Origin: Jackrogersella multiformis
Lineage: Eukaryota; Ascomycota; Sordariomycetes; Xylariales; Hypoxylaceae
Direction: 5' to 3'
Assembly (NCBI GenBank): GCA_902806575.1
Contig: CADCXD010000009.1
Span: 2,480,001-2,544,000 of the forward strand
DNA length: 64,000 nucleotides
The notes under the pieces: model-generated
What the model was told of the DNA's origin: nothing
Seen by the model: the letters and a program-made list of their open reading frames with translations, nothing else
The model's database searches: none
Shown: positions 1 to 11,797 of the stretch, piece after piece
Layout of the letters: every line of letters starts with the position of its first letter
How positions within the stretch are numbered: position 1 is the stretch's first letter
Position numbers and translations under genes: made by a program

Positions 1-960
1 TGCGAGGCGGAACTAAACTGTGCCAACGGGGGTACTAATGTCGTTATCCAGGGCGTCTGCTCGTGCATATGCTCCAACGGGTTCACTGGCGTGGAGTGCA
101 CAATTCCTACATCTCAAGGATGCACTACAACATCAATCAGCATGGCTGACTCCAATATCAACAATGTCACCATGGGCCAAGCGATACCTCGCCTGATACG
201 AGACGCACAGGGAAATTTCTCGATTCCTCTCATTGCTACTGTGATACAAGCCAAGTTCAACAAGGAAAACCTTTCTTGCAACACGGAAAATGCAATGGTC
301 ACGTTCGACGGACAGTTTTCTCGAACACAAGACGCTTCTGCCGACGTTTCTGACCTCAGCTCGGATTCAGAGCTTGCGCAAGCTGCTGTAATTGCTGCTG
401 CTGTGCCAATTACTCTTAGCGTCCTCCCAGATGTCGACATCACACTGACAGTTGACAGTCCTGAAGGGACTGGGTTTTCTGGGAGCTTTATAGTGACTAC
501 TTTGAGTGTCCCAACTACGATTTCTGGCTCTACAATATTTGCCACGACCATTACAAGCAGCAACTCCAAACAATCGTCACCTACTTCGTCTCCCGCGACA
601 GCCCCGGCAACGACATCGGCCCCAATCACCAGCACTCCGGCTAGCATTAGCACTCCGACTAGCATTAGCACGACGGCCACGGCCACCCCGAGCGCTACTT
701 TTAGGGTCACCGAGGAAGTTGCCGACTTTGCTCGCGTGGCAATGTTATATATCTTCCAAGAGAAGACCATATCTGATGCGTCGACTGCTCAGACTTCGGT
801 TCAGAAGTTTTTCAGCAGCGTCGAGGCCGGGCAAAGCACATCTTCTGACGTAACAACTAATCAAGCAACGAACGTCACCGTTGGTGGAGGGAATACGATT
901 GATTTCGTGAATTTTATCGTCGATATAGGCGCTGGGAAGGTTGGCGGTCGCACCGGTTGA
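1..960 (+). CDS. EGF-like, Ser/Thr-rich extracellular protein (C-terminal part)
   Basis: The reading frame is open from base 1 to a TGA at 958-960, so the start lies outside the window. The first 35 residues have EGF-like cysteine spacing (CANGG, then CSCIC, then GFTGVEC). A conserved-looking globular stretch follows, including VTFDGQFSR. Next comes a Ser/Thr/Pro/Ala-rich region (about bases 520-700) that looks like an O-glycosylated stalk and contains a short internal duplication of STPxSIS. The C-terminus is again non-repetitive and ends without a transmembrane segment or GPI signal, so any membrane anchor must be upstream. A cell-wall or surface glycoprotein is the likely role; no enzymatic motif is visible. 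The frame is certain; the family name is inferred from the EGF pattern alone. Confidence 0.75.
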   Translation, partial: CEAELNCANGGTNVVIQGVCSCICSNGFTGVECTIPTSQGCTTTSISMADSNINNVTMGQAIPRLIRDAQGNFSIPLIATVIQAKFNKENLSCNTENAMVTFDGQFSRTQDASADVSDLSSDSELAQAAVIAAAVPITLSVLPDVDITLTVDSPEGTGFSGSFIVTTLSVPTTISGSTIFATTITSSNSKQSSPTSSPATAPATTSAPITSTPASISTPTSISTTATATPSATFRVTEEVADFARVAMLYIFQEKTISDASTAQTSVQKFFSSVEAGQSTSSDVTTNQATNVTVGGGNTIDFVNFIVDIGAGKVGGRTG

Positions 961-2421
961 GCGGTTTTCAGCAATTTTCCGGATTCCTATATTCCGATTT
1001 TCCCCTCCGGACGATCGGGTAATATAATTAAACCGCTTGCGGTATGACCAACACGAGCAAGCAAGCTTGCAATACACCATGGATCTACGCAATGAGCACC
1101 GAACGGATGACTACCCAAAGGAAGTTGGGCCCTGTACAAAATATTTTATCTGGTTTTCACGCATGAGCAGGACGGAGAAGCCAATTGCATGTGTAGGGGG
1201 TGACGTTTTAGCGCTGGCGTAGATAGGAGATAACTCGTAAATAGCTCGAGCAATTTTTCGAGGCAATGTTTAATCGAATTGAGTTCCAACATGGTCCGAT
1301 GGCTTCCGAGCTGACTGCAGCATTTTCGAGCCGTTGGTGTTCCGCTTGCCCTGATTTAAGTACTTTACAGCATGGCAAACGCGGCAACACAGTGCATTTT
1401 AATACGGTTCGAGCCTGCAGGCCTCCAGCCCTTGTAGCACGTTTGGTCAACTCCGCTGTGCAAGTCTGTGGATCACAGGCTCCGCAAGAGATCAGATGGA
1501 CACGAGCACTAGGTACCTAGGTAGCAAGCATACGATAATTTGGCGTCTACGCAGTTCCGTACAGTGCAGCAAACAATGCTATCCCGAGTGTGTACGGGAA
1601 TGTTCGCCTGGAATATTGGAGTAAATATTGACTCGGCTGCGCTGAAAATATCGAAAGGGTTGGGGAAAATTGAAAAAGGGCTCGCGATTTTTTTCTTCTC
1701 TCCGACGGCAATGACGCAGTTCGGGCTGCACGACCACACGTTTTCTTCCCTCCGTCGTAGGTTAGGTACCTAGTTATATGTAGGCTGATATGCTTATGTA
1801 CTAGCATCGCGCGTGGAGCGTATTTTCGTATCTTGCTTTCCAAGCAGACGCGAACGCCGGTTGCGTCGTATCGTCTTATGTACGAAGACCCGAATCTGAC
1901 GGCCAGGCTGGGCTGTGATCGCGATGGCGATTCGCGGAGGCTGGTTCGTTCGGGGGGGAGGGTCTGCATCACGCAGGTACACTGGGCTGGCCGGGGCTGG
2001 GGCGCTGGGGCTGGTGGATAGACGCTGCAGAGATTAATTTGCCCTCCTCCTCCACGCAGACAGCAGCGGCGGCGGCAGCAGATAAGGCAGGAGGAGAATT
2101 AAGAGGGTTAGACGCAGGTACACTGACCTTACCAGTCTTGACTCTTTGCTACTGGGGCGCACTACGCCGGAACGGGGAGATATTGCGGGATTGGCTGGGT
2201 CGACATCGTGCTGTAGACCGTGCTTGTGGGTGGCCGGGTGGGTTTTTATGTAAGGTACAGATTATTCAGGAGTACGATGCTGCAGTGCACATACGTAAGT
2301 ACCTACATAATCAGACATACTTATCCACTGCTGCTACGGATACTGTTGGTAATTGATGCGAGGCCAGTGCTAGTACATACATACAGTAGATATGACGCAT
2401 ATGTAGGAGTCTCATACAGTA

Positions 2422-2456
2422 AGTATGCAGTATGCGGTATGCGGTATGCGGTATGC
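2422..2456. repeat. 7-bp tandem repeat, 5 copies
   Basis: Five head-to-tail copies of RGTATGC (two AGTATGC, then three GGTATGC) lie in non-coding DNA. A looser continuation with GTAGGCAT-like units follows to about 2483. Confidence 0.9.
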
Positions 2457-3441
2457 AGTAGGTACGCATGTAGGCATGTAGGCAGACAACTCCATTAAGA
2501 AACGCAGAGCCCGTTCCTTGTTAATATGGGGTTGGGCTTAGGGCTTGGGCCTGGAGGTTGATAGCTCTCGAGGGCTGCTTACGAGGCTTGCAACGCCTAA
2601 CTAGGCAATCCAGTGGGCGTCTTTCGGTGTGAACTAGAGCCCCGAAGGCAACTGTAGGGTCGCAAAAAATAAAATAGTAAAAAAGACCTGGAGGGCTGAG
2701 GATGCGGTGTGTGTCGGCCCGGGAGGTCTGGCAGGTTTCGCTGCAGGGCTGGGAAGGTCTGGGAGTCGTGCGCTTGAGTGATCTGGGCCAAGTCCTGGGC
2801 TGACGCAGGGGCAGGGCGTGGGTCCGCGTGGGCTGGGCAGCTGGGTAGCCTGCGCTGAGGGATCGACGACTGCCGAGCGTACATGGTACGCGGGGGCCTA
2901 GGTACATGTTGATGACCAAATTTGGTTTCTGCTTTTCCCTTTTGATTTTTTATGTCCCGTGCGTACCTAGTATTGATGATGTGAGAAGCGTGGAGGGGGA
3001 AAAGTTGGAAAGGAAAAAAAAAGCTGGGAAGGATGGAGGATTCCGAGCGAACGAAACCTCACCGTTCCTTTCGCCGGATTATCTTTCTTTTCTTTTACGA
3101 TCCGCTTTCCCCTGTGCCTTGCATGACACAGAGGCGGTCGCTCGGGTCGATCTGTCAGGACTCACAAATCCTATCGACTTTTATATCTCGATGTTTCCCG
3201 AGAATATGGCACTCTCGGCAGCTGAGCGGTTCTGAGCGAACCTGAAGAATAACAAGAAAGAAAGAAAGACACGAAAAGTTCTTCCTCGCCCGCCTAACCG
3301 TTACGTCCTCTCTTTTGAATGATCATGATTATGATGATGATATAATGATGAATATGGTCATATCGTCCTTCCTTTGATGAGTTTTACGCCCGTTTGGATC
3401 TGCCCTTCGCTTTATCTGGTCCAAATTTTCGAAATCGATCG

Positions 3442-3449
3442 TATATAAA
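3442..3449 (+). promoter_or_regulatory. TATA-like element
   Basis: TATATAAA sits about 200 bp upstream of the ATG at 3646 in a pyrimidine-poor promoter region. It is a candidate core promoter element for the Pro/Ser-rich membrane protein gene. Position and sequence are the only evidence. Confidence 0.35.
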
Positions 3450-3645
3450 CTCGTATATATACATACATACCTACACAAGCTTGTTAGCCGGATTCCTATC
3501 ATTCCTTGCGGATTCGACATATAGCTACCTATCTATCTTTATACGCACCATCGAATCTACGAGATCGGTGTAGACCTCGTACTCCGAACCGCTGAACACA
3601 CTCATTGAGCAATCCCGAAGAAACAGGCATAGTTATTCCTTGTCT

Positions 3646-4635
3646 ATGATGACGCCGGATGAGACGACACAGGTGAAGAGGAAGAGCCTTGAATTATCAG
3701 CGCTTCCTAGATCCGCTCTGTCATTCACCACCGAGAATCGCGATCCGGCCTTCTCGAATAGTCATTTCACCCACCAGCCTCATGCTCTCAGTGTCGACTT
3801 TCAGTATGTCAACGACGAAGCCGTGTCGCCATATTCGGGAAACTCACTATCATCCAGATGTAGTGTTGTCTCACTTTCGCCATCACTCTTTCCGCTACCA
3901 CCCGGCGCCTCACCGCCTCCTACTTCGCATTCCTCAACGACATGCTTAGATACGCCGCCGCGCACGTCGCGGTCACAGAAATCCGTGAGCTCTGTGAACT
4001 CATGGTTCTCCCCTCCCTCGCCACCTCCCACCTCGCCTCTGCCACCAACACCCTGCCAGAGGAAGTTGGCCAGCCTCATCGCTGCGACGAATGGTCTTGA
4101 GAGCATCCAGATACCCTCAAATGCCATGCTGAAGAACCCACTCCTAAGAACACCGGAGTCCATCTCGACATGCCCATTAGTGCCACCCAAGACGCCGCCC
4201 CGACGGCGCCCCAGCTACACCGTCGACACCCAGGGATTCCGGGAATCAGTAGTAGACCCTGATGCACCGCTCTCACCTCCACCGCCGTCGCTACCACCCC
4301 CTTACTCTCCGGGAATGTGCACCCCGGACCGATATAGCAATACCAGCATGCCGAGCGCCCGGGTGGACTCGACAACACCGCTGGTATATCACCCAACCGA
4401 GCCTCTTAGCAGTCCTCGCAGCCCCGCGACTGAGCGCGAAAGAAGGAAGAGGCAAGCCGACGCGGAAGACGGAGAGACCGCGGGGTGCATGCCGTGGCGT
4501 TGGCAGGCCAAGCCTAGGCGGAGGAAGAGGAAGATCATGATGGCCGTCATCGGCGCGGCCTCCGCCGCCCTAGTGATGGTCGTCGCCGGAGTCGCCGTGG
4601 GAGTCTACCTCGCGGTGTCGGGTTCGGCTTTATAG
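3646..4635 (+). CDS. Pro/Ser-rich single-pass (tail-anchored) membrane protein
   Basis: This is an intronless frame of 329 codons; the first in-frame ATG is at 3646 and the stop is TAG at 4633-4635. Residues 1-270 are low complexity, with Pro/Ser-rich tracts (PPSPPPTSPLPPTP, SPPPPSLPPPYSPG). They are followed by a very basic patch (KPRRRKRK) and one C-terminal hydrophobic helix of about 25 residues (VIGAASAALVMVVAGVAVGV), leaving a tail of only a few residues. There is no signal peptide. That layout predicts a cytosolic, disordered N-terminus anchored by its tail, or a type II orientation. The PPxY-like PPPYSPG could bind a WW domain (inference). No named family is recognised. Confidence 0.7.
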   Translation: MMTPDETTQVKRKSLELSALPRSALSFTTENRDPAFSNSHFTHQPHALSVDFQYVNDEAVSPYSGNSLSSRCSVVSLSPSLFPLPPGASPPPTSHSSTTCLDTPPRTSRSQKSVSSVNSWFSPPSPPPTSPLPPTPCQRKLASLIAATNGLESIQIPSNAMLKNPLLRTPESISTCPLVPPKTPPRRRPSYTVDTQGFRESVVDPDAPLSPPPPSLPPPYSPGMCTPDRYSNTSMPSARVDSTTPLVYHPTEPLSSPRSPATERERRKRQADAEDGETAGCMPWRWQAKPRRRKRKIMMAVIGAASAALVMVVAGVAVGVYLAVSGSAL

Positions 4636-5608
4636 CCCCGACATAACCTCTCGCTCGCAACGAGCTTGAGGTTAAGTGACACAGAAGAAAAAAAACGAAA
4701 AAAGGAAGGTGAGGTAGATGAGACGCGACGAGGTAGGTGTGCGCGTTTGTAAGTATACATGTATGTATGTTTGTTTGTACGTATGATAACCTGGCTGGGC
4801 TGCGCGATGAGCCTTGGTAAGATGAAGATAGACACCGTGTGTATGCACACCTTTTCGTCTCGCGACGAGCTCATGTAAGTTATACCTTGAAATATTATAA
4901 CACCCTCACCCATATGATGAGTACCTACCTCCTACCTGTGTTGTTTTTTGTGAGGTTTGCTGCTTGCTTACGAGCCATGATGAGGGATAAACAAGAATTC
5001 TAAATAGGTACCTAACCTACCTAGGTAGGTAGGTAGGTCCTATAGGATTAGCTAGTGGCTGGCGCTAGGGATGTGGTCAGCGGGAACTAGTACTGGTATG
5101 GATGACTCTTTAGGAATGGAGGGAGCATAGTACGCAGTGGCGGCGAGTTGGGGAAGCAGGTGCATCCAAGTTAAGCTTGAGGTCCGATCCGCAGCACCCA
5201 ATTTCGGGAATATCGAACCCCGGGTGGGGTACTACACCAATTGATAATGCCGACTCATTCCGGACTTTGTCTGCTGCCGGAGTCTCCTTCCCACCGACAA
5301 CACAGGAAATGCGAGGCGCCCTCATCCCGTCTATCACAACTAACTCGCTTTGGATTAGAATTATACCCAAGATTTCCATCTACGAGGTTTGATTACGTAC
5401 TAAGCTACCTAACTTTAATTCTGCACACTCTCGATTACTAATCGACTTAGCAATGTCCTTCATCTCATGCTGACAGCACCAATTTCATTCGTGCGCTCTA
5501 CGCATCTACCCGAGATTTAGTTTATCTATTATCTTGACCTTTTTGCTCACTAACTTCTATTTACCTAGACATTTTATGATTTACTCTACTCCTTAGATCC
5601 TACACAAC
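4636..5608. other. Intergenic, about 1 kb
   Basis: This holds a (GTAT/GTTT)n simple-sequence patch around 4751-4790 and a dense TACCTAGGTAGG array at about 5008-5038. The short minus-strand frame at 5110-5379 has no recognisable domain and is not called. Confidence 0.55.
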
Positions 5609-8161
5609 ATGGAGCAACCAAGTAGACCGCAAGCGCGGGCTCTGCCAAAGCCTGGCAAGATGAACTACGCTTGCGAGGCGTGTCGGATTTCTAAGCTCAA
5701 GTGCCAGTCTGGCCCCCAACCAGGGATCTGCAAGCGGTATGGTGTCATCAATAGTTGATTTCCTACTCAGTCTCTATTGGAACTGGTCAAGGGCTAAAAA
5801 CATGTGGTCTCGCGCGATACAGCTGCTCCGAGTTCAAGCGGGAATGTGTCTATCGAACCGGCCCGCGAACGCGGCGGCCCAGGGGTTCTCTGCCGTGAGT
5901 TACCACTTTTATTACCCCTAAGCCCCATCTAGAAAGGGGGTGCCATATCTTTGGCTTGCTTCTCTATTATAGTCAGGATCAAGTTGGCTTAGAAAGTATT
6001 TCAACCACAGTGACGCAGAGATCCTCCCCCCTCCACCCGGTCCGAGCAAGACCTTCAGTATCGAATTCACCATGCCGGCAGATGACGACTTGCACGACAA
6101 CTTCGATGATCTGAGAGAGAAGCATGAGCGCTTCATTGATAATCTGATACCGTCTAGTGAGGATGACGATCTAGAGGAAGACACGGCGATAACATCGCCG
6201 TCGGCCGGACAGACATTCAGCTTTAATGATCTTTCGATGCCAACTCCGTCGTTGACAGCGACGAGTACTTCGTCAACGAACTCACGACCGGTGAGCAGTC
6301 TAAGCATTAAACCGCAGTTCAACCTGGACTCTGCTGCGAAACTGCTTGAATCGTTCCGGTCTATGCTGCCGTACTGTCCATGCATCGTGCTACCCGATGA
6401 CGCCGACGTGCGATCCATGGCACAAGGCATGCCATTCGTGCTTCTAGCGATTCTTGCCGTGACGAGCTGCACCGCGAGCTTACAGGGCCATAGTCTCTAC
6501 GACGAGGAGTTCCGCAAGATCCTGGGGTTGAAATTCGTCGCTGGAGGTGAAAGGTCCCTGGAATTGCTACAGGGACTGATTATATATTGTTCTTGGTCAG
6601 TTAAGTTGGTCTCCTTGTTTGTGCCTACTAGAAAGTGTTACTAGGTCAAGTTATACACATATCACGAGACCATTCATCCTAACAATACAAATTCTTCGGC
6701 CAGGTATCCGTTTCATTTGCGCCCAAAGAATAGACAGTCAGTGCAGTATTTGCGCATGGCTGTAGACATGGTTCATGACCTGGAGTTAGATGAGGAGACA
6801 GACATTAATCTTGCGGGCCAACCGCTTGCAAGGAGAGCGACCAAATTACAGGGTATCAGGGCATATCTCTCCTGCTTTCACAACGTCTCGGTGTCAGTCC
6901 AATATAGTTATCTCTTGTTCCTAGCATTTCTCTGTTCGTATCTAACAGTTGTGTAGATCCTCGTGGGCATGGTCTAAACCATACAGTTTAAAATACACAT
7001 CATGGATGGCGAAATGCTGCGATATGCTCGAAGAGAACAGCGATCTTGAACAAGACCATATCCTCGCTTGGCTCGTTCGAATACAACACATCTTAAACGA
7101 ATTTGAGGAGGTGAGCAGGAGCTATAGAAAGCCAGACACCGGCGGCCAGAACGAGCATCATCGCAAGTTCATTCTTATCGGTCTAGAGTCGCAGCTACGG
7201 GATTTTCAAAGCAGGATTCCTAGTCATCTCTCAACTAAACGTGGGATCTCCTCTCTGTAATTATCCACATCCCCACCACTAACAGAAATGCGATACAGCG
7301 AATATTTTAATGGCTTCCCTCGTAACCGACGCTTATATCCTAGCGGCACCTCTATTCCAGACATTCCTCCAACGCTCCAACGATAATATAAATCATCTTA
7401 TTGAGGCTACTAAACTCCAAGCTGCCACATATACCACCCGAGCCTTCTTCGACTACGTCACGAGTCTGTCTGCTGAGCAGATAGGCTACTTCAGTAGTGC
7501 TGATATCGGACGTCTCATAATGACCATTATACTTGCGTACCGCCTCTCGTTCCCGCTGCCTGCCTGTCCCGGTTATGATCATTCTCAGGGGAGAAGGGTC
7601 CTAGACTTTGGCTCTGTCCTTGCGAAGATGACGATTGATGACGATGGAGACTGCAATGGAAACGATGCCACCGGTGGTAAAGCCGGAGCGGAGAATACCA
7701 AGCGAGTTGACGTCGTAGCGGCCCTAAAGGTTGTTCTAAAGTCCCTCAAGGCTAAGTTCGATAAGAAAAGCGCGGATCTAGAAGCTGCAGAGGAGAACAG
7801 CAGGAGGGTCCGTCGATGCCCCATGTTCGACGGGAGTCTGGACCAGTACCTTCCATTGTGGGAGGGGCAGCAGGGAAATCTGTCCTCCATGAGCTCGTCT
7901 TACACGGCGTCTTCGCTTAGCGGGAATTCTTCAGCAGCAATGCTGAACAGCTCCACCGTCTCCCCGGTAGCCGGGGGCGGGGCGGCGGCAACATATGCAA
8001 AGCCAACATTGTTTCACGATCTGTGGGCGACTATGACGATGGGGTGGGCTACGGATGAAGAGGTAGGCTTGAGTGCGGATATGCAACAGGGAGTTGACAT
8101 AACGGCCTCGGGGGGTAGAGATCAGTATGCTGATCTTATGTACGCGAATGAAAATTCATAG
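5609..8161 (+). CDS. Zn2Cys6 fungal transcription factor, six exons
   Basis: Likely DNA-binding regulator with an N-terminal Zn2Cys6 binuclear cluster: CEACRISKLKC in exon 1 and CSEFKREC in exon 2 supply the six cysteines across an intron. Suggested join: 5609-5736, 5823-5894, 5984-6595, 6704-6892, 6957-7240, 7299-8161. The total is 2148 nt, giving 715 aa with no internal stop. The middle part has segments typical of the fungal middle homology region (ELLQGLIIY, then YPFHLRPKNRQ across intron 3, SKPYSLKYTSWMAKCC). The C-terminal third is Ser/Gly-rich and acidic. The exon 2 to 3 join is the weakest: the better-looking TATAG acceptor at 5970-5972 breaks the frame, so an AAG acceptor (5981-5983) is proposed. 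The target genes are unknown. Confidence 0.8.
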
Positions 8162-8688
8162 GGTTAGGATCTGGCGTTGCGTCCATCCCTAATAGGTAAA
8201 CGGTGGTTTTTATACGTACTTAGACTATACTAGAGGCGCTCACACTTGCGATATAGGTTATACTGATATACAACCTTTTTACGACATTCTTGTACATGTG
8301 TACCTGTCGTGTATAGTAACACCAAACGATATGAAGGATCCGATATGCATACCAGCACTGATCGGTACTTCACTTTTTAATCGTATCGTTACCTTACGGA
8401 GGGTGGTTTCTCCATCTCCGGGAGTAAGACAGCGGCCTAATTTGTCAGGGAGATGCACCAAATCAGAATGCTAGATTTATGCCTATCAAAAGATTTCTCA
8501 CTAAGGATGCCGATGTGTAAGATTAAGTACCAAGTTACATAGTCTCTAGGTCCTCCGGACGTTAACGAACTCATCATCACCATCACTTGCCTAGATGGGC
8601 TGCCGGTTTCGTGGACCTAGCGCATCTTACCTTAGGTACCTAGGCAAGGGCAACGTAATATCTCTCGATAAACTCAGTCATTCACTTA
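8162..8688. other. Intergenic, 0.5 kb
   Basis: This holds a 31-bp element (8166-8196) that recurs at 18120-18153, and an AGGTACCTAGG palindrome at 8634-8644, only about 45 bp upstream of the kinase-TPR start codon. Confidence 0.6.
8166..8196 (+). repeat. Dispersed 30-bp element, copy 1
   Basis: The core GGATCYGGCGTTGCGYCCAT, followed by CCCTA and TAATAGG, is shared with 18120-18153 (two transitions and a small indel). This copy begins four bases after the stop codon of the Zn2Cys6 gene. Confidence 0.7.
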
Positions 8689-11286
8689 ATGACAGATCTT
8701 GGTTTCTATGAGGCTTCATCCTTCTTCAAACTAAGCTTACCGTTTATGACCATGTCTGAATGGTACCCAAGCACGTATTGGTCGCATTGGCGATCTGCTT
8801 CAGGCGCGCAGGCACATAAAAAGGAGGCTGAACCTAGCAGATTCAATCTCTTATCCTTTCTTGCTACGGTTCAGTCGCTAAACGTCGAATTTCTACCGAT
8901 TATCCAGGACTTAGGGCAGGAAGCTGTAGGTACCGGCGGAACTTCTACAGTATATGAATGTTTTGTGAATGAGGACATGAGCTTTGCTTTTAAGATCTAC
9001 CACAAGCGAGGGACGACTGAGGAGCAGGTCTTCCGCACCCTCATCAATGAAATTACCGTGTCGAGTCAAGCATTCGTGCGCAGTCACGCAAACATCGTTC
9101 AGCTGCGTGGAATCTCCTGGGACATCTCTGCCGTTGACGACACGCCATGGCCCGTCCTAGTCTACGAGAAATATCATTGGGGCGATCTTTATCACTTTGC
9201 AAAACTAGAGGGAAAGGACATGACAATGAGTGAGCGACTTGATATCTGCGCTGATATCGGAAGAGCGATCATGGACATGCACTCCAACCGTAAGTAACAC
9301 ATTAATACTCTTCAAAATGACTTGCAGGCTGACTAAAGGAATGCCAAGACATTATTCATGGTGACATAAAACCCGAGAATGTTCTCATCTTCAAAGAAAC
9401 ACCAGGAAGATACATCGCAAAGGTCATAGATTTTGGATACTCCAGCTATTATGTTGACCACGAGGAGTGGCTTACTCTAGCAAGATCGGAGCCATGGAAC
9501 GCACCAGAGAACGATGGTCGCCGGACTAAATGGACCTTTGCACAAGCAGTAAAAGCGGATCTGTTTTGTTTTGGAATGCTCTGCCTTTGGCTTCTGTTTG
9601 AGCCCCGTTTATCTGAAGAACCTTTACAGCAAAATTCAGACATGGCAACTATCGGATTTAGCAGGTCAGCGGAAGAGACTCTGCATATAATGAAGGGGGA
9701 GCTCAAATCACACGCTCAGCGTTACTTGTCATCAGCGGATGACTTGACGTACGACAGAAAAATAGCTTTAGAAGAATTCTTTGGCTGCAGCTTAAGTCAC
9801 ATTCCTGACGAGCGGCGAATAAGTCTGTCGATATTCCTGGGAAAGCTGGATCTAAGAAGGTAAGGAGGACTTCTACAATGAATTATGAAGCTAATAAGGG
9901 AAATAAGGCCAATCGTTCAAGGCACCGGGCCCATGAGTCCTATATGCAGTATACCAAGTACTGATTTCATGGTAGGAGTTGTTATAATCCGTAAAAAACT
10001 TCTTCGTGTTTCCTGACGTTATGAAGATTCAAAAGTCCATCTTTGATTTCTATAGCACTGATTACCGAGTGCGAACCCGAATTGCTCAATGCCTCCTAGA
10101 TAGCCATTATCAATCGACACCTATAGCCATCCAAGTAGCACTCTGCTACTACATCGGGTTCGGCGTGATGAGGGACGAAGCTATGACTAAGGAAATCCTG
10201 GAGAAAAGTAACCAGGAGGCCCAATCAGTTCAAGATATCATTACTTTCCTGCATCAAGGACGCCGCAATCTTTCAACTTCTTCCATACCTGGTAGGCTAA
10301 GAAGTGCCGGCCACTTCCCACGATCGGATTATGTGCACCTTTACTTTGATCAGGGAAGAAGTGATGAGGCAGAGGTCCGAATTACACAAGAGACGAATGA
10401 TTTAACCGCCACTTGTGGTAATGACCATGTCCTCACGGTTTTGTCCAACGAAATGCTCGCGGACATTTATTTCATTCGATGTAAGATTGAGCAGTCTGAG
10501 AAAATTTTGACGAAGATTGTAGAGACCCGAAAGACCATGTTCGGCCCCGATCATATTTCTACATTGGAAAGTATGATAGATCTGGCGTACCCACTCTGGT
10601 CCTTAGAGCGGCTAGATGAAGCCGAAAACCTGCTTCGAGAGGTAATCGAGACTGGCAGTATCAAGCTTGGGCCCGATCATCCTATGACATTAAGAGCAAT
10701 GGATTTTCTAGCCGTAATCCTTGGGAGCAAGGATGAAATCGAGAAGTCTGAGAAGCTAGAGTTAGAGGTGATGGAGATTCGCATGGCTTCTCTCGAGGTT
10801 GACCACCCCGACGTGATTTCAAGTATCTATAACATATCACAAATGTACGAGAGAAAGCAGCTGTGGAAGGAGGCCGAGGAGCTAAAGATGCGGGCACTGG
10901 AGATGACAAAAAATAAACTTGGGCCTAACCACTTTCGGGTACTGGGGTACACTTCTGATATAGTGGCTATATATATGAAACAGAGCCGGTGGGCGGAGGC
11001 AGAGATGCTAGGGGAACAAGTATTGACGAGGTTTCGCAAAGCCAGGCTCGAGGCGGACCACCACGACACATTGGAAGAAATGGCTAAGCTAGGGCTAATA
11101 TACAAATTTCAGGGTCGGGACAAGGAAGCTGAGGCGCTATTAGAGCCTGTGAGAAATGCCATCGACAAGTGGCTGAGGAAGGAGACTCGTTTGGCGAGGG
11201 ACAGCTTCGGTCATATACTCCAACTATTTGCGGAAATAAAGGGGTTAGAGGAGGCTAAGAAGCAAGCAGTGCAGACAGGTAATTAG
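8689..11286 (+). CDS. Protein kinase fused to TPR repeats
   Basis: Predicted Ser/Thr-type kinase with a C-terminal repeat array. Exon 1 (8689-9289) holds the glycine loop GTGGTSTVYE and the lysine in FAFKIYHK. Exon 2 (9349-9859) holds the catalytic loop HGDIKPEN, the DFG motif (VIDFGYSS) and the APE motif (WNAPEN), so the domain should be active. Intron 1 (9290-9348) has GTAAGT and a CTGAC branch site. A second intron 9860-10055 (GTAAGG...TATAG) gives an uninterrupted 780-aa product. An alternative start of the second part at 10021 would keep a few more family-like residues, so this join is uncertain. The rest has a Sel1-like segment (ALCYYIGFGV) and about five 42-residue kinesin-light-chain-type TPRs marked by LGPDHP and EAExL. 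This layout is seen in fungal signalling and NLR-like proteins. Confidence 0.75.
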
Positions 11287-11797
11287 TTAACCTAAATAGT
11301 GCCAGGAAAGGCAAACCTAGCCGGTAAAGAGTGGAAACAGGTTGTTACTGAAATTGAGAAGCGGGCAGGGCATAAACGATATATTACAAGATGCAAATGC
11401 TCAGATCATATGATTCCGTAGTAATCTATCTCAATATATCACGGTTTTTCCCTACAGCTTCCTCATTCTTGATTGCCATGTGTATGTAATAATATTACTT
11501 CCCGTTCTTGGACATATGCCAACTATTTAGTGCCTTCTAGTGTTTGATCTTCGGAAGTTCTCTCAAGTAACCTGGCAAAACTTCTCCAGTTGACACGCGA
11601 GAGTCACTAACCCCAACACAACCTCCCTGTGGACCTTCGAGTTTATTCGCAAGTCCCTCGATATTATTCCGAACTGCTAGGACCGATTTGTCTCTTGTGG
11701 ATATATTTTACCTTCTCTATGCTGAGCACTTGGCAAAGTTGAGCGAGATTGATTGATGCAATACACATCCTCTGTTGGTGGCGCAAGCTATTTGACA
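11287..11797. other. Intergenic, 0.5 kb, between convergent genes
   Basis: AT-rich spacer between the 3' ends of the kinase-TPR gene and the minus-strand CorA-like gene. No reading frame or repeat stands out. Confidence 0.5.

Larger units (their letters stand above)
961..3645. other. Intergenic, 2.7 kb
   Basis: No convincing gene. It holds copies of the TACCTAGGTA-type palindrome (about 1509, 1764 and 2898), a five-copy 7-bp tandem repeat at 2422-2456, purine-rich runs near 3005 and 3250, and a TATA-like site before the next gene. Short open frames here have low-complexity translations and no family features. Confidence 0.6.

Noticed and set aside
2906..3235. 109-codon frame with a hydrophobic N-terminus (possible secreted protein)
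   Set aside because: Low-complexity Lys-rich middle, no cysteine pattern, and a location in a probable promoter or leader; not enough support.
9330..9332. In-frame TGA in the kinase-TPR gene, suggesting a pseudogene
   Set aside because: It lies inside the 59-bp intron 9290-9348 when the CAAG acceptor is used; the join gives SNHIIHGDIKPEN in frame.
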